Source of the DNA: Bacteroidales bacterium
GTDB lineage: Bacteria; Bacteroidota; Bacteroidia; Bacteroidales; UBA3824
NCBI GenBank assembly: GCA_017962175.1
Contig: JAGCVU010000265.1
Coordinates: 1-44,758 of the forward strand
Direction of reading: 5' to 3'
Length of the DNA: 44,758 nucleotides
Shown piece by piece: positions 17,348 through 26,847 of this stretch; the first letter of the stretch is position 1; the number at the start of each line of letters is the position of its first letter. Under the pieces are notes generated by a model. It worked only from the letters and a program-made list of their open reading frames with translations, did no database searches and was not told the origin of the DNA. The translations under genes were made by a program, and so were the position numbers.

Positions 17348-18520
17348 ATGGAAATTACAACATTCGACATAATATTGATAATAATTGCAGCGGCGTTGGC
17401 GGTGATGTTGATTGTAAGCCATTTAACCACCCAAAAACGCATTAAACGAGCTGCGCAACGTGCCGATCGCAATTATGCCGACCTTCTTCGCCATGCCGAC
17501 AGCGAAATTCGCCGAATCACCACCCTCTACAACGATATTAAAAAACAATCTTCGCCCCAAAAATCCGCCGAAGAAACATCTGTGATAAATACTGCGCAAC
17601 TTGTTGATGTAGAAAAACTTGCTACAGAACAAAAGAAACTCGAAGCCCAACAAGAAGAACTTGCCGACCGCAACCGTCAACTTTGGGATATGAGCGTGGC
17701 AATCGAAAAAGAGCGTCAGCATATTCAAGAATTAAAAAACGATATTGAAAGTCAGCATTATGCGGTAACGTCGTCGATACGATATGCCAAATTGATACAA
17801 AACGCGGTGTTGCCCTCGGAAGAAATTTTACGACAATCGTTTGGCGATGTTTTCCTTTTTTGGCGTCCTCGCGATATTGTTAGCGGTGATTTTTATTGGA
17901 TGAAACGCATTGGTAACACTGTGATGTTTTCGGTTGCCGACTGCACGGGACACGGTGTTCCCGGGGCATTTATGAGTATGCTCGGTGTGGCTTTTCTCAA
18001 CGAAATTTGTGTAGATTTTACCCCCGAAACTCACCCCGCACAAGTGCTTGAAGAGTTGCGCCGAAAGATAATCACCACTTTAAAACAAGATACCGACTCA
18101 TCAACACAAAAAGACGGAATGGATATTGGGCTTTGTATGCTCAACCTTGCCAATATGACAATGCAGTTTGCCGGTGCCGACATTAGTCTTTACCACGTGC
18201 GCGGCTCGCAAATTACCGAATATTCTTGCGTACGCAATCCTGTGGGCATATATCCGCTAATGCGCGATTTTGAAAACCTTGATGTAGACGTAGAAACCGG
18301 CGATTATTTGTATATGTTTTCCGACGGATTTGCCGACCAGTTTAACCCTGAAAATCACAAGTTTACAATACGCCGTTTGCGCGAACTCATTGTTGACATC
18401 AACACCAAAACCAAAGTGGCAGCCCAACAAGCTCAACTTTTAGAAACCGCCCTCGACAAATGGCGCAACGGCACTAATCAAATGGACGACATTCTCATTG
18501 GCGGATATTGTATAATGTAA
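17348..18520 (+). CDS. Membrane-anchored SpoIIE-type PP2C phosphatase (cassette B)
   Basis: A 390-residue paralogue of the 8785 product. It has an N-terminal membrane helix (residues about 7-26), a basic flank, a coiled coil ending LWDMSVAIEKERQHIQELK, and a complete SpoIIE/PP2C domain with SGDFYW, ADCTGHGVPG, DGMDIGLCM, FSDGFADQ and MDDILIGG. All the expected metal-binding aspartates are present. The linker between helix and catalytic domain is nearly the same as in A, which suggests that the way the phosphatase couples to the STAND protein is conserved. The next ATG is 11 bases after the stop. The substrate phosphoprotein is unknown and not encoded nearby in recognisable form. Confidence 0.92.
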   Translation: MEITTFDIILIIIAAALAVMLIVSHLTTQKRIKRAAQRADRNYADLLRHADSEIRRITTLYNDIKKQSSPQKSAEETSVINTAQLVDVEKLATEQKKLEAQQEELADRNRQLWDMSVAIEKERQHIQELKNDIESQHYAVTSSIRYAKLIQNAVLPSEEILRQSFGDVFLFWRPRDIVSGDFYWMKRIGNTVMFSVADCTGHGVPGAFMSMLGVAFLNEICVDFTPETHPAQVLEELRRKIITTLKQDTDSSTQKDGMDIGLCMLNLANMTMQFAGADISLYHVRGSQITEYSCVRNPVGIYPLMRDFENLDVDVETGDYLYMFSDGFADQFNPENHKFTIRRLRELIVDINTKTKVAAQQAQLLETALDKWRNGTNQMDDILIGGYCIM

Positions 18521-18531
18521 ACCCAAATGCT

Positions 18532-19665
18532 ATGAAAAAGCTATTCAACATATTGATAATAATGGCGTTGGCAGTGGCGGCAAATGCTCAAACCGACACT
18601 CTGCAAAAGCCAAATCTTTTTCGCAATGCCACTTCCGACACCGAAGAAAACAGCGATGTTTCTACCCACGTAACTAATTCGCAACGTGTTGATTCTGTGG
18701 CAGAAAGTATCAGGAATTTGTTGTCGTTGTATTCGTCAGGCAAATATCTCGACGTGCTCGACCTTTCAAAAGAAATTCACAAAAAATATCACCTTTCGCA
18801 AACTCAAAACCAATTGCGTCAAAAATACACAATTGCAGCCTACAAAGATTTGGCATATCACCACGAAGCCGACAGCGCTGCCAAAGTTTTTTTGCAAAAA
18901 GACCCGTTTTACAAAGTGATGAGATTCGACCCTGTGCCGTTTCGCGATGTGCTAAATAATTATTACACAATGCCTAAATTTTCGCTCTGGATGTCGCTTG
19001 GGTATTCTACCCTTAAGCCGCATTTAGACACCGTGCATGTTATCATCGACACCTTGCAGCGCAAACCCACATACGAGGCTGTGGGTTTTTCAGCGCAATT
19101 GGGCTTTGAATACCATTTTATGCGCTTTCTCTCGGTGTCGGCGGCTCCCACATTCACCACTTACGAAATGAACCGTTCGTCGAAACGCAGCGAAATTTCA
19201 ACGTTTTACTACAACGAAAAATTTCAAACCATTGCCTTGCCTATTTTTGTCGAAGCGTATTGGTACATGGGGCGATACTTTTTTGTGCCGTCGGTGTATG
19301 CCGGAGTGCAAGCTAAATATTTGATACAATCGAAGTTATCCACCTACGAAGAAACCGACGGAGTGTATCTCGACATTCCCTCGTATGAGGAAAATACCGA
19401 CATCAAAAACCGTTTCAACGTGGCAATGCTCGGCGGCATCAGACTCAATTTCAACCATCGTAGAATGACCTATTTTGGCGACCTCGGCATTGCTTACGAC
19501 TTAAATGAATTAAACAATGCGTCGAAAAAGCTTGAAAACAAGCCACTTATCTACAATCAAACTTTTATTCCCGATAGTTATCATATAATTGAATATCTCA
19601 TTAGGTTGGGCGTAAAAATCAACCTCAAATACACAACAATTGCAAAATTTGATTACGGACATTAA
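18532..19665 (+). CDS. Outer-membrane barrel protein with TPR-like domain (cassette B)
   Basis: A 377-residue protein, the same length as the cassette A copy. The start is taken at MKKLFNILIIMALAVAANAQ, a clean signal peptide; an in-frame ATG at 18508 would lie inside the PP2C gene and spoil the signal. Residues 60-150 are TPR-like, with KVFLQKDPFYKVM and VLNNYYTMPKF. The rest is an alternating beta-strand pattern ending TIAKFDYGH. It is predicted to sit in the outer membrane with a periplasmic helical domain. Strand turns differ from A and C most in the presumed extracellular loops, as expected if the paralogues recognise different partners. Confidence 0.85.
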   Translation: MKKLFNILIIMALAVAANAQTDTLQKPNLFRNATSDTEENSDVSTHVTNSQRVDSVAESIRNLLSLYSSGKYLDVLDLSKEIHKKYHLSQTQNQLRQKYTIAAYKDLAYHHEADSAAKVFLQKDPFYKVMRFDPVPFRDVLNNYYTMPKFSLWMSLGYSTLKPHLDTVHVIIDTLQRKPTYEAVGFSAQLGFEYHFMRFLSVSAAPTFTTYEMNRSSKRSEISTFYYNEKFQTIALPIFVEAYWYMGRYFFVPSVYAGVQAKYLIQSKLSTYEETDGVYLDIPSYEENTDIKNRFNVAMLGGIRLNFNHRRMTYFGDLGIAYDLNELNNASKKLENKPLIYNQTFIPDSYHIIEYLIRLGVKINLKYTTIAKFDYGH

Positions 19666-19677
19666 TGCATTGAATAT

Positions 19678-20853
19678 ATGAACGTTACAAAATACATATT
19701 GGCAACATTTATCATTCTTGCCACCGCTTGCAACGATACCGAATATATCGAAGCTCCTCAGTTGCCGGTTAAATCTGTGTTGATTGACAACAAGGAATTT
19801 GGGAGCATTATTGATATTTTTACAATGAACGACGGCGTGGCTGTAAAAAGAAATACCGATTATGATAACCTTTCGTTTATTATTATCCACCCCGACGGCA
19901 CTACCACGTTTACCGATCCCATTCCGCGTTTCGACAAAAAAATTGACGAAGCAACGTATATGAAATTTACTCTTGACCATCCGCGAAACAATAAGGGCGA
20001 ACTATTTGTTTGGGGCACACCAAGCGAAGATGAAGAACCCACTCTCAAAGTGGCAAAGTTTGATAGCGACGGACATTTGATTTACAACAAAGAATTCAAT
20101 GATATTGAAGGCATTTTCGACGGTATGGCGTGCAACAATGGCAATTTTGTGTTTTTCTGCCAAGATTATTACGAACACAGCGACACCAAACGCTTTGTAA
20201 TGCGCGTAATTGACCCAAACGGCGAACTCAGAAACTATGAAATTGTGTTAGATTCCGACCTTATTCCCGAAACTGTATGTTTCGATGATTGTCTTAATTA
20301 TGAAGATAATATTCTGATTATTAATCAAAACGAATACTTTATTTTTAAGATGGACGGCTCGTTTGTAAATTCCGGCGAATTTGAAGGTCTTTGCGTTTAT
20401 GAATCAAATGCCAAATATGCCAACGGGGCTCTCTATTTTATGTCGTTAAAAGATATTTGGACCGAAGATTACTTTGGTTTACAATACTATATCCACAAAA
20501 TTGATTCTGAAGGCAACTTGATTTTTTCCAAGCCATTCGACGTTTACGATCCGTCGTACAACATCACCATTAACAAAGATAAACTAATTGTGTCCGGCTC
20601 GGTAAGCCGTGGCAATTACGATGATTTTTATGGGCAAATATGGCTTTTAAATTCCGACAACGGCAATCTAACCGACTCTATAACACTCAATTACAACGGT
20701 AATGTAATGCCATACGTTATTAATCCTGCCTCTGATGGCGGCTACGATGTATATTTAACCCGTTACAAGGCTTCTGATATTTGGCTCAAAAACGAAAATA
20801 TTCCTCTATATATCTATCATACAGACGATTTGCGCAACATCAAAGTAGAATAA
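19678..20853 (+). CDS. Repeat-rich lipoprotein, probable beta-propeller (cassette B)
   Basis: A 391-residue lipoprotein with lipobox ATAC (Cys near 18) followed by NDTEYIEAPQLPVKSV, the shared N-terminal signature. Beta-rich repeats such as IHPDGTTTF, FDSDGHLIYNKEF and IDSEGNLIFSKPF recur along the chain. The C-terminus is LYIYHTDDLRNIKVE, the signature shared with the A and C paralogues. It starts 12 bases after the barrel gene and is followed 16 bases later by a second lipoprotein, so it is part of one transcript. It probably occupies the periplasmic or outer face of the outer membrane. The function is unknown. Confidence 0.85.
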   Translation: MNVTKYILATFIILATACNDTEYIEAPQLPVKSVLIDNKEFGSIIDIFTMNDGVAVKRNTDYDNLSFIIIHPDGTTTFTDPIPRFDKKIDEATYMKFTLDHPRNNKGELFVWGTPSEDEEPTLKVAKFDSDGHLIYNKEFNDIEGIFDGMACNNGNFVFFCQDYYEHSDTKRFVMRVIDPNGELRNYEIVLDSDLIPETVCFDDCLNYEDNILIINQNEYFIFKMDGSFVNSGEFEGLCVYESNAKYANGALYFMSLKDIWTEDYFGLQYYIHKIDSEGNLIFSKPFDVYDPSYNITINKDKLIVSGSVSRGNYDDFYGQIWLLNSDNGNLTDSITLNYNGNVMPYVINPASDGGYDVYLTRYKASDIWLKNENIPLYIYHTDDLRNIKVE

Positions 20854-20869
20854 TTAACACCTTTAAACT

Positions 20870-22309
20870 ATGAACAAAAAAATTTTCAACATATTAGTTG
20901 CTATTGTTTTGATGGTAACTTCTTGTGGTAAAGACGATAACAAGCCGGAGCCATCGCCCAATCCCGAACCAAATAAGGATACAATGTTTGTAGTTGTGCC
21001 AATAAATATTGAGGCAAATATCAGTGGGTCAACGTTTTCGGATGGTGATGCGCTACTTGTTACCAATACCGAAATTCTTGTTGAACCTGCCACTCTTACG
21101 CTAAAAAACAATAGTGGCAACACCGCCGTTTTTGCCGGAGATTTAAAGGTAAAAGAAAGTGCAACATTGGCTTCGGGCACAACAAAACTCACCGCCGCGC
21201 TTACTTCTAATAATGATGAAAACGCTCACAATCACGGACTTCCAACTACCGAAGTTACTCCAATTTCGTCATTATCCGAAGGGTTGGCAAAATATGGCTA
21301 TTTCGCTTGCAACGATTTTATTTTCAATAGCAACGGCAACACCATTACGCTTACCTTGCGCACCGCTTTTATAGAATTTAGTATGGATTTTACCGGAGCA
21401 AAGGTGCTGATGACTACCAAAGACAAACGTTTTTACCGTTATTATTTGCCTCATAATGCAATGTTTGCCCTGCCCGACGGCACTCTGGTTGAGAGTCAAA
21501 TTTTGAATTTTTCGCAAACTATCAACATTGAAGCCGATGGATATGAATATTCCGTAACACGCTCATTACCCGAAGATTGTATTCCCGGGGTGTTTTCGGT
21601 TTCGGGCAATCGTCAGGTGTTTTTTAGCAAAGGAAATTTGCAATATTGCCCCTACGACGACTCGTGGCGTTTGGCTCCCGAACAATACATTATTTGTTTC
21701 AACGAAGACCATTATGTAGGTGTCAATTATCAAGAGTGGCAAGGCGAAGGGCAATGGATCGACCTTTTTGGCTATGGTTCGTGGCTCGATGGCGAAGACC
21801 CCACCTGCACCGACACCGATTACGAATCTTATTATCCGGCATGCGATTATGATATGAATTTTGAGGGCGATGTTTATATCGAGGGCGATTGGCAAACCCT
21901 CAGTGCCAAAGAGTGGGAATACCTTCTTGGAGCAAACGAAAACAAAGATTCGCCAAGGCGTACCAATGCTTCGGATTTGTATCATTGGGCAACGGTGTTT
22001 GGCGTGCCCGGCTTTTTAATTTTGCCCGACGAAAGCACCGTAGAAGTTGACGTGGAATATTCCGATAAAGAAGAATGGGCAGAGTTGGAAGCTGAGGGTG
22101 CATTGTTTCTGCCGCTTGAAGGCTACCGTTTTAGCGATATTCTCTACGATGTGGGCACTTGCGGATATTATTGGTCGAGTTCGGGCTCATACGAAGACGA
22201 TTACAACGCAATAGGAATGATGCTGATACCCGAAACCGAAGAAGCCGCAAGTAAAATGTTAACACGTGCCAATGGTCAAAGCGTGCGCCTTGTAAAAAAT
22301 ATTGAATAA
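20870..22309 (+). CDS. Lipoprotein with C-type-lectin-like domain, first of two (cassette B)
   Basis: A 479-residue lipoprotein with lipobox VTSC, an acidic/Pro linker, and an N-terminal beta region with FSDGDALLVTNTEI and FAGDLKVKES, which matches the cassette A lipoprotein. The C-terminal domain begins at about residue 244 with GNRQVFFSKGNLQYCP, followed by SWRLAPEQY, DLFGYGSWLDGEDP, EWEYLLGA, GYYWSSS and VRLVKN. This aromatic-rich pattern is typical of Bacteroidota C-type-lectin/FGE-like modules. It is very acidic. Unlike the A copy, codon usage looks even along the gene. It probably displays a variable binding domain on the cell surface; the ligand is unknown. Confidence 0.82.
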   Translation: MNKKIFNILVAIVLMVTSCGKDDNKPEPSPNPEPNKDTMFVVVPINIEANISGSTFSDGDALLVTNTEILVEPATLTLKNNSGNTAVFAGDLKVKESATLASGTTKLTAALTSNNDENAHNHGLPTTEVTPISSLSEGLAKYGYFACNDFIFNSNGNTITLTLRTAFIEFSMDFTGAKVLMTTKDKRFYRYYLPHNAMFALPDGTLVESQILNFSQTINIEADGYEYSVTRSLPEDCIPGVFSVSGNRQVFFSKGNLQYCPYDDSWRLAPEQYIICFNEDHYVGVNYQEWQGEGQWIDLFGYGSWLDGEDPTCTDTDYESYYPACDYDMNFEGDVYIEGDWQTLSAKEWEYLLGANENKDSPRRTNASDLYHWATVFGVPGFLILPDESTVEVDVEYSDKEEWAELEAEGALFLPLEGYRFSDILYDVGTCGYYWSSSGSYEDDYNAIGMMLIPETEEAASKMLTRANGQSVRLVKNIE

Positions 22310-22327
22310 CAATTAAAACCAAAAACT

Positions 22328-23500
22328 ATGAAAAAGACTATCTTATTTATATTCACAGCGTTGCTATTGGCAACATCGTGTGGCAAAGATGACGACGGCG
22401 CACAACCGTCTACCACCGACACCACCACCGTAGACCCAAACAAAACCATTGTGGTGCCGTTTTCGATAGCTATAGCCAACGGAGCTGACATTCTTTCACC
22501 GTCGGACAATAATCTTACAATGCACATCGAAGGCGAAAGCATCAAAGCCACAGACTTAACGTTAACCATTGATAATTACACATTTAGTGGCAATATCGAA
22601 TTGCTTGAATCTAAGGCTCAAGATTTTAACGATGGCAAAATCGATATCACCGGCATATTTAATACCACGCCGGCAAATGCAATTAATCAATCTTCCACAT
22701 CGTTAAGCCATTTAAAAAGCAATTGCTCACACACTTACATGGCAACATTTGCCTCAAATGCCAATAGTTTTTCGCCTGTAGACAAAACTATTTACCTTAC
22801 TTTTAAGGTGGCAGACGAGCAAAAAAAGTTTGACCTCAACTGCAACGGCGAAACTATTGAATGTTTGTCATTTAGCCCCAATCGCGAAATATGGATTGCC
22901 GTACCTTGCCTCAACAACGGCACTGCCAAAATCTCCGGCGCAATGATTAGTAACACTGTAAAAATCTTAGAAGCGGGCACTTTTTACGAAGCCGACCGCA
23001 CCGAAGTTGTAGATATGGGTTTGCCGTACAAAATTCTTTGGCGCAATAGAAATCTCGGTGCCGACGCGCCCTCCGATTATGGCAAATATTACGCTTGGGG
23101 ACAAACCACTGGTTACGAACAAAACGAGCCACATCCTTTTGGACCAAGTACTTACAGCAATACCACCGACATCAACGACCCTGCCACTGCCGAATTGGGC
23201 GATGGTTGGCGAATGCCCACTTACGACGAACTTCGCGAACTTGCCAAACACAAAGCCACTTACGATAAAGGTTACACTTTTGAAAACGACTATGGCAGTG
23301 TATATCTGCCTGTTGCGGGTTTTCGCGACGAAACCGGCGTGCACGACTACGAAGATTATGGTTATTGCTGGACCTCAACCCTTGTACCCGACCGTCCCGG
23401 CATAGCGTGGAGCATGTATTTTTTTGAAGGTTGCGCCTACATGCACCACGACAAACGCTATTATGCCCAATCTGTTCGCCCGGTTTTGGCATTAGAATAG
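22328..23500 (+). CDS. Lipoprotein with FISUMP/C-type-lectin-like domain, second of two (cassette B)
   Basis: A 390-residue lipoprotein with lipobox ATSC and a KDDDGAQPSTTDTTT linker. The N-terminal beta domain spans about 35-215. The C-terminal domain (about 225-390) contains VDMGLPYKILWRNRNLGADAP, GKYYAWGQTTGY, GDGWRMPTYDELRELAKHK, GSVYLPVAGFRD, GYCWTSTL and SVRPVLALE. This is the classic FISUMP-like C-type-lectin fold pattern of Bacteroidota surface proteins. It differs from the sister at 20870, so cassette B displays two distinct modules. It is the last gene of cassette B; no clear terminator follows before the cassette C promoter. Confidence 0.85.
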   Translation: MKKTILFIFTALLLATSCGKDDDGAQPSTTDTTTVDPNKTIVVPFSIAIANGADILSPSDNNLTMHIEGESIKATDLTLTIDNYTFSGNIELLESKAQDFNDGKIDITGIFNTTPANAINQSSTSLSHLKSNCSHTYMATFASNANSFSPVDKTIYLTFKVADEQKKFDLNCNGETIECLSFSPNREIWIAVPCLNNGTAKISGAMISNTVKILEAGTFYEADRTEVVDMGLPYKILWRNRNLGADAPSDYGKYYAWGQTTGYEQNEPHPFGPSTYSNTTDINDPATAELGDGWRMPTYDELRELAKHKATYDKGYTFENDYGSVYLPVAGFRDETGVHDYEDYGYCWTSTLVPDRPGIAWSMYFFEGCAYMHHDKRYYAQSVRPVLALE

Positions 23501-23537
23501 TGTTTATTTTTCATAACATTTTTTAACTACACAAACA

Positions 23538-23568
23538 TTGGCATATTTTCTGTTGTTTTTTACTTTTG
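23538..23568 (+). promoter_or_regulatory. Promoter of cassette C
   Basis: TACTTTTG (23561-23568) matches TAnnTTTG, with TTG at 23538-23540 spaced 20 bases as a -33 box. It is 21 bases before the ATG at 23590. The TTG start at 23566 overlaps it and is rejected. Confidence 0.7.
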
Positions 23569-23589
23569 CAAGTGAATTTTAAAGGAAAA

Positions 23590-26500
23590 ATGCCGTCAAT
23601 TTGCCCATATCCCGGTCTGCGACCATTTGCCGAGGAGGAGAGTATCTTCTTCAAAGGTCGTGATTTGCATATTAGGCAAATAGTAAAGTTATTGGAAACC
23701 AACAAGATGGCATTTATTACCGGTGCGTCGGGCGATGGAAAATCGTCGATGGTATATGCCGGTGTTATTCCGTACATTAGGGCAGGATTCTTTAAGTCGC
23801 AGTTCAACAGTTGGTTAATCGTGGATTTTAAACCTCAACGAAATCCTCTTAAATCTATTACCGATGCGGCTGCGGCAGAATTTGGTATCGACAACACCAA
23901 CTGTGCCGACCAACTTGAACTCGGTTTTTCCTCATTAACTGACCTTTACAAACAATCGGGCTATTACGTTACCGACCATCCCGATGCCATAAACAAGGGC
24001 AAAAACCTCTTAATCATTGCCGACCAATTTGAGGAAATTTTTACCAACGCCGAAAACTTCAACGCCGGACAACCCAGCGACGAATCGTACACCGCCATCA
24101 ACCTTTTGTTAGAAACTGTACGAATCTCCATAGCCGAAAAACTCCCTGTGTATGTGATATTTACTATGCGTAGTGACTTTATTAGTCAATGCACCGTGTT
24201 TAAAAATCTTCCTGAATTTATTGCATACAGTCAGTTTTTTGTGCCGCAATTAAAGCGCGACGAAATTCGCCAAGTAATCGAAGAACCCGCTGTGCTTGCC
24301 GGAGGTAGCGTGTCATCGCGTCTTACTGAAGTGCTAATCAACAACTTAAATTCAGGTTTCGACCAATTGCCCGTGCTTCAACACGCATTAAATCTTCTTT
24401 GGAAAATGGCAGACAACGGTGCTCAACAATTGGATTTGATTCACCTTGCCAAAATTGCGGGCATTTCAAAAGATGTGCTTTCGGAGCAAGAGCAAAAGGA
24501 ATTTGACAAATGGTTCAACAGCCGTCCCGAATACGAGCGAAAATATTTTGCCAAACCCGACCTCGACAATGTGCTAAATGCCCATGCTGGAATACTTTAC
24601 GAATCGGCGTTCGACTATTTTAACCAAACTGCCTTTTGGGCGCAAAAAAACATCACACCCGAAGAAAGTAAGGAGATTATCAAAACGGCATTCAAGTGTT
24701 TGACCAAAATCGACAACAACCGTCCCGTGCGTAACCGCTGCACACTCAACGAGATAACAGGCATTGTAAATCGCGACCATATTACCAACGCCACAGTGTG
24801 CGGAGTTATCAATATTTTCCGTTCGCCCGAAAACACTCTTTTGCGACCGTTTATTGTAGACAACGCTCTCGAAACCAAATATTTAAGTGGCGACACTGTT
24901 CTCGACGTTACCCACGAGGCTTTAATCCGAAATTGGAAACTCCTCACCGCTTGGGACGCCGAGGAGGAATCATTCACCAAAGATTATTACGATTTTAACT
25001 CACAGTTGCACAGATGGTTGCAAAACGATCGCAAACCGCAATTCTTACTCACATCGGGAAGTTTGAGTTATTTTGATACTTGGTACCAAAACTGCAACCC
25101 AAATCCATATTGGCTGGCTAAATACGACAATAGTAAACTACCTGAAAAACAAAAACTTAAAGAAGCCGACATTCAGTATCAAAACATCGGCGACTATATC
25201 ACCGCCAGCGACAATGCCGTAAAAGCCGAAGAACGCGCCCGCCGTCGTCGTATACGCAATTTGATAATTGGTGCAGCCGCTTTTGTAGTATTTTTGATTG
25301 CATTCTCATCGTGGGCTTTGCACGAGCGGGTGATTGCTCAAAACGAGCGCGACCGTGCCAACGAGCAAACCGAACTTGCTAAGCAACAGCGCGATACTGC
25401 CGAAATGCAAAAACAGAAGGCAATCAAAGCCACCGAAGAAGCCGAGCAAGAGCGCAAAAAAGCCGAAGATGCCGCCGCTGCCGCCCTCGTAGCACAAAAA
25501 GAGACCCAAATTGCATACGACAGTGCCAACGCTGCCCGACTTCTTGCCGACCAAATGAAAGACGAGGCTATTGCCAATCTTCACCGTGCCGAAGATGAAC
25601 GAAAACGTGCCGACAGTGCCCGCAACAATGCCGACATTGCCCGTAAAAATGCCGAAATGGAAAAAGAGCGTGCCGAAGCCGCCAACAATATAGCCCTTTC
25701 GTCTACACTTGCTATGAAGGCAAAAAACCAATACGAGGACAAAAACCTCAGCATTCGCCTTGCTTACGAGGCATATAGAATCAACAAAGGCAACCGCAAC
25801 AATGCCGACCTCTACGACGCTATGCTCTACGCCTTAGAAGAAAACGGCTTTAACAACGCACTCAAAACCACTTCCGAACCCATTCGTGCATTTAAAATCG
25901 ACAATTCAAACCGTTTGCTAATTGCTACATCGTCGGCGCAAGTAATTGGATACAAGATGGTTGGCGGACGACCTTTGGAATATCTTCGTATTTCAAAATA
26001 CGAATCTGCCATGCCGGTTCATTGCGCTTATTTTTTATCGGATAAATACTTGATTTACAGCACAAAGGACAAAAACTCTTACATCATTGATATTGCCACT
26101 CAAAAACAATACCCCGTTTCGCTCAAAGGCGATTACATCAATGCCGCTATCTTAATGCCTGATAATAAGCATATTGCAGTGGCTTACAACAACGGCAATT
26201 TCTATGTTTTTGATACCGAAAACATTAAAGCACAACCAATTGTCAATCACGATTTTGCATCAAAAATAATTGATATTTGTCACGGCGGCAACAACGATGT
26301 TTATGTGCTTTTGCATTCTGGCATATTGCAGAAAATCAATATTTTAGACAGCAAAACCAAAACCATTCTCAACGATACTCACAGCAATGCTTTTGGTATA
26401 GCCAACATCACCGACAAAAACACTCTTGCGGTATGTTTTGCCGATGGCAACATTCATTTTGTTAACACGCTCACCGACACCAAAATAGAAGGTTCGATGC

Positions 26501-26847
26501 TCGGCGGACACTCTAAACTCGAAAAAATACTTTACGACCCGCACACCCAAATTCTTGCTCTCACAAGTGCCGACAAGCGCGTTTCGTTTATCGACACCAA
26601 AGACATTGATGCCAAACCGTTAACCATTGAAGAACACGGACTTTACGGCTACAAAGTGCGCTACATAGATTTCAATTCTAAAGGAATGTTTTTTGCCCTC
26701 ACCGACGAAAACGTGATAAGATATTGGGATACAGACATTAACCAATACGCAAAAACTCTTGAATCAATGAATCTCGCACCCCTTTCCGAAGAGGAAAAGA
26801 AACTTATTCTCGGTCCCGAATTTACCCAAAACAGCCAATCACGATGA
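23590..26847 (+). CDS. nSTAND1-type NTPase with membrane helix, coiled coil and propeller-like C-terminus (cassette C)
   Basis: A 1085-residue third paralogue. The start at 23590 (MPSICPYPGLRPF) follows AAAGGAAAA and lies after the promoter. Walker A GASGDGKSS, Walker B LLIIADQFEE and TMRSDF are intact. The basic stretch RARRRRIRN precedes one membrane helix (about residues 560-580), then a strongly charged Ala/Lys/Glu coiled coil, KAKNQYEDKNLSIRLAYEAYR, and a beta-rich propeller-like end. The first 150 residues are closest to A, while the coiled coil and C-terminal half are the most divergent of the three. Its stop overlaps the barrel gene start (ATGA). In this cassette the PP2C partner is not adjacent but is the last gene of the unit. 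Confidence 0.9.
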   Translation: MPSICPYPGLRPFAEEESIFFKGRDLHIRQIVKLLETNKMAFITGASGDGKSSMVYAGVIPYIRAGFFKSQFNSWLIVDFKPQRNPLKSITDAAAAEFGIDNTNCADQLELGFSSLTDLYKQSGYYVTDHPDAINKGKNLLIIADQFEEIFTNAENFNAGQPSDESYTAINLLLETVRISIAEKLPVYVIFTMRSDFISQCTVFKNLPEFIAYSQFFVPQLKRDEIRQVIEEPAVLAGGSVSSRLTEVLINNLNSGFDQLPVLQHALNLLWKMADNGAQQLDLIHLAKIAGISKDVLSEQEQKEFDKWFNSRPEYERKYFAKPDLDNVLNAHAGILYESAFDYFNQTAFWAQKNITPEESKEIIKTAFKCLTKIDNNRPVRNRCTLNEITGIVNRDHITNATVCGVINIFRSPENTLLRPFIVDNALETKYLSGDTVLDVTHEALIRNWKLLTAWDAEEESFTKDYYDFNSQLHRWLQNDRKPQFLLTSGSLSYFDTWYQNCNPNPYWLAKYDNSKLPEKQKLKEADIQYQNIGDYITASDNAVKAEERARRRRIRNLIIGAAAFVVFLIAFSSWALHERVIAQNERDRANEQTELAKQQRDTAEMQKQKAIKATEEAEQERKKAEDAAAAALVAQKETQIAYDSANAARLLADQMKDEAIANLHRAEDERKRADSARNNADIARKNAEMEKERAEAANNIALSSTLAMKAKNQYEDKNLSIRLAYEAYRINKGNRNNADLYDAMLYALEENGFNNALKTTSEPIRAFKIDNSNRLLIATSSAQVIGYKMVGGRPLEYLRISKYESAMPVHCAYFLSDKYLIYSTKDKNSYIIDIATQKQYPVSLKGDYINAAILMPDNKHIAVAYNNGNFYVFDTENIKAQPIVNHDFASKIIDICHGGNNDVYVLLHSGILQKINILDSKTKTILNDTHSNAFGIANITDKNTLAVCFADGNIHFVNTLTDTKIEGSMLGGHSKLEKILYDPHTQILALTSADKRVSFIDTKDIDAKPLTIEEHGLYGYKVRYIDFNSKGMFFALTDENVIRYWDTDINQYAKTLESMNLAPLSEEEKKLILGPEFTQNSQSR

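Noticed and set aside
12274..23500. A diversity-generating retroelement acting on the lectin-like lipoproteins
   Set aside because: No reverse transcriptase, accessory gene or template/variable repeat pair is visible in the window.
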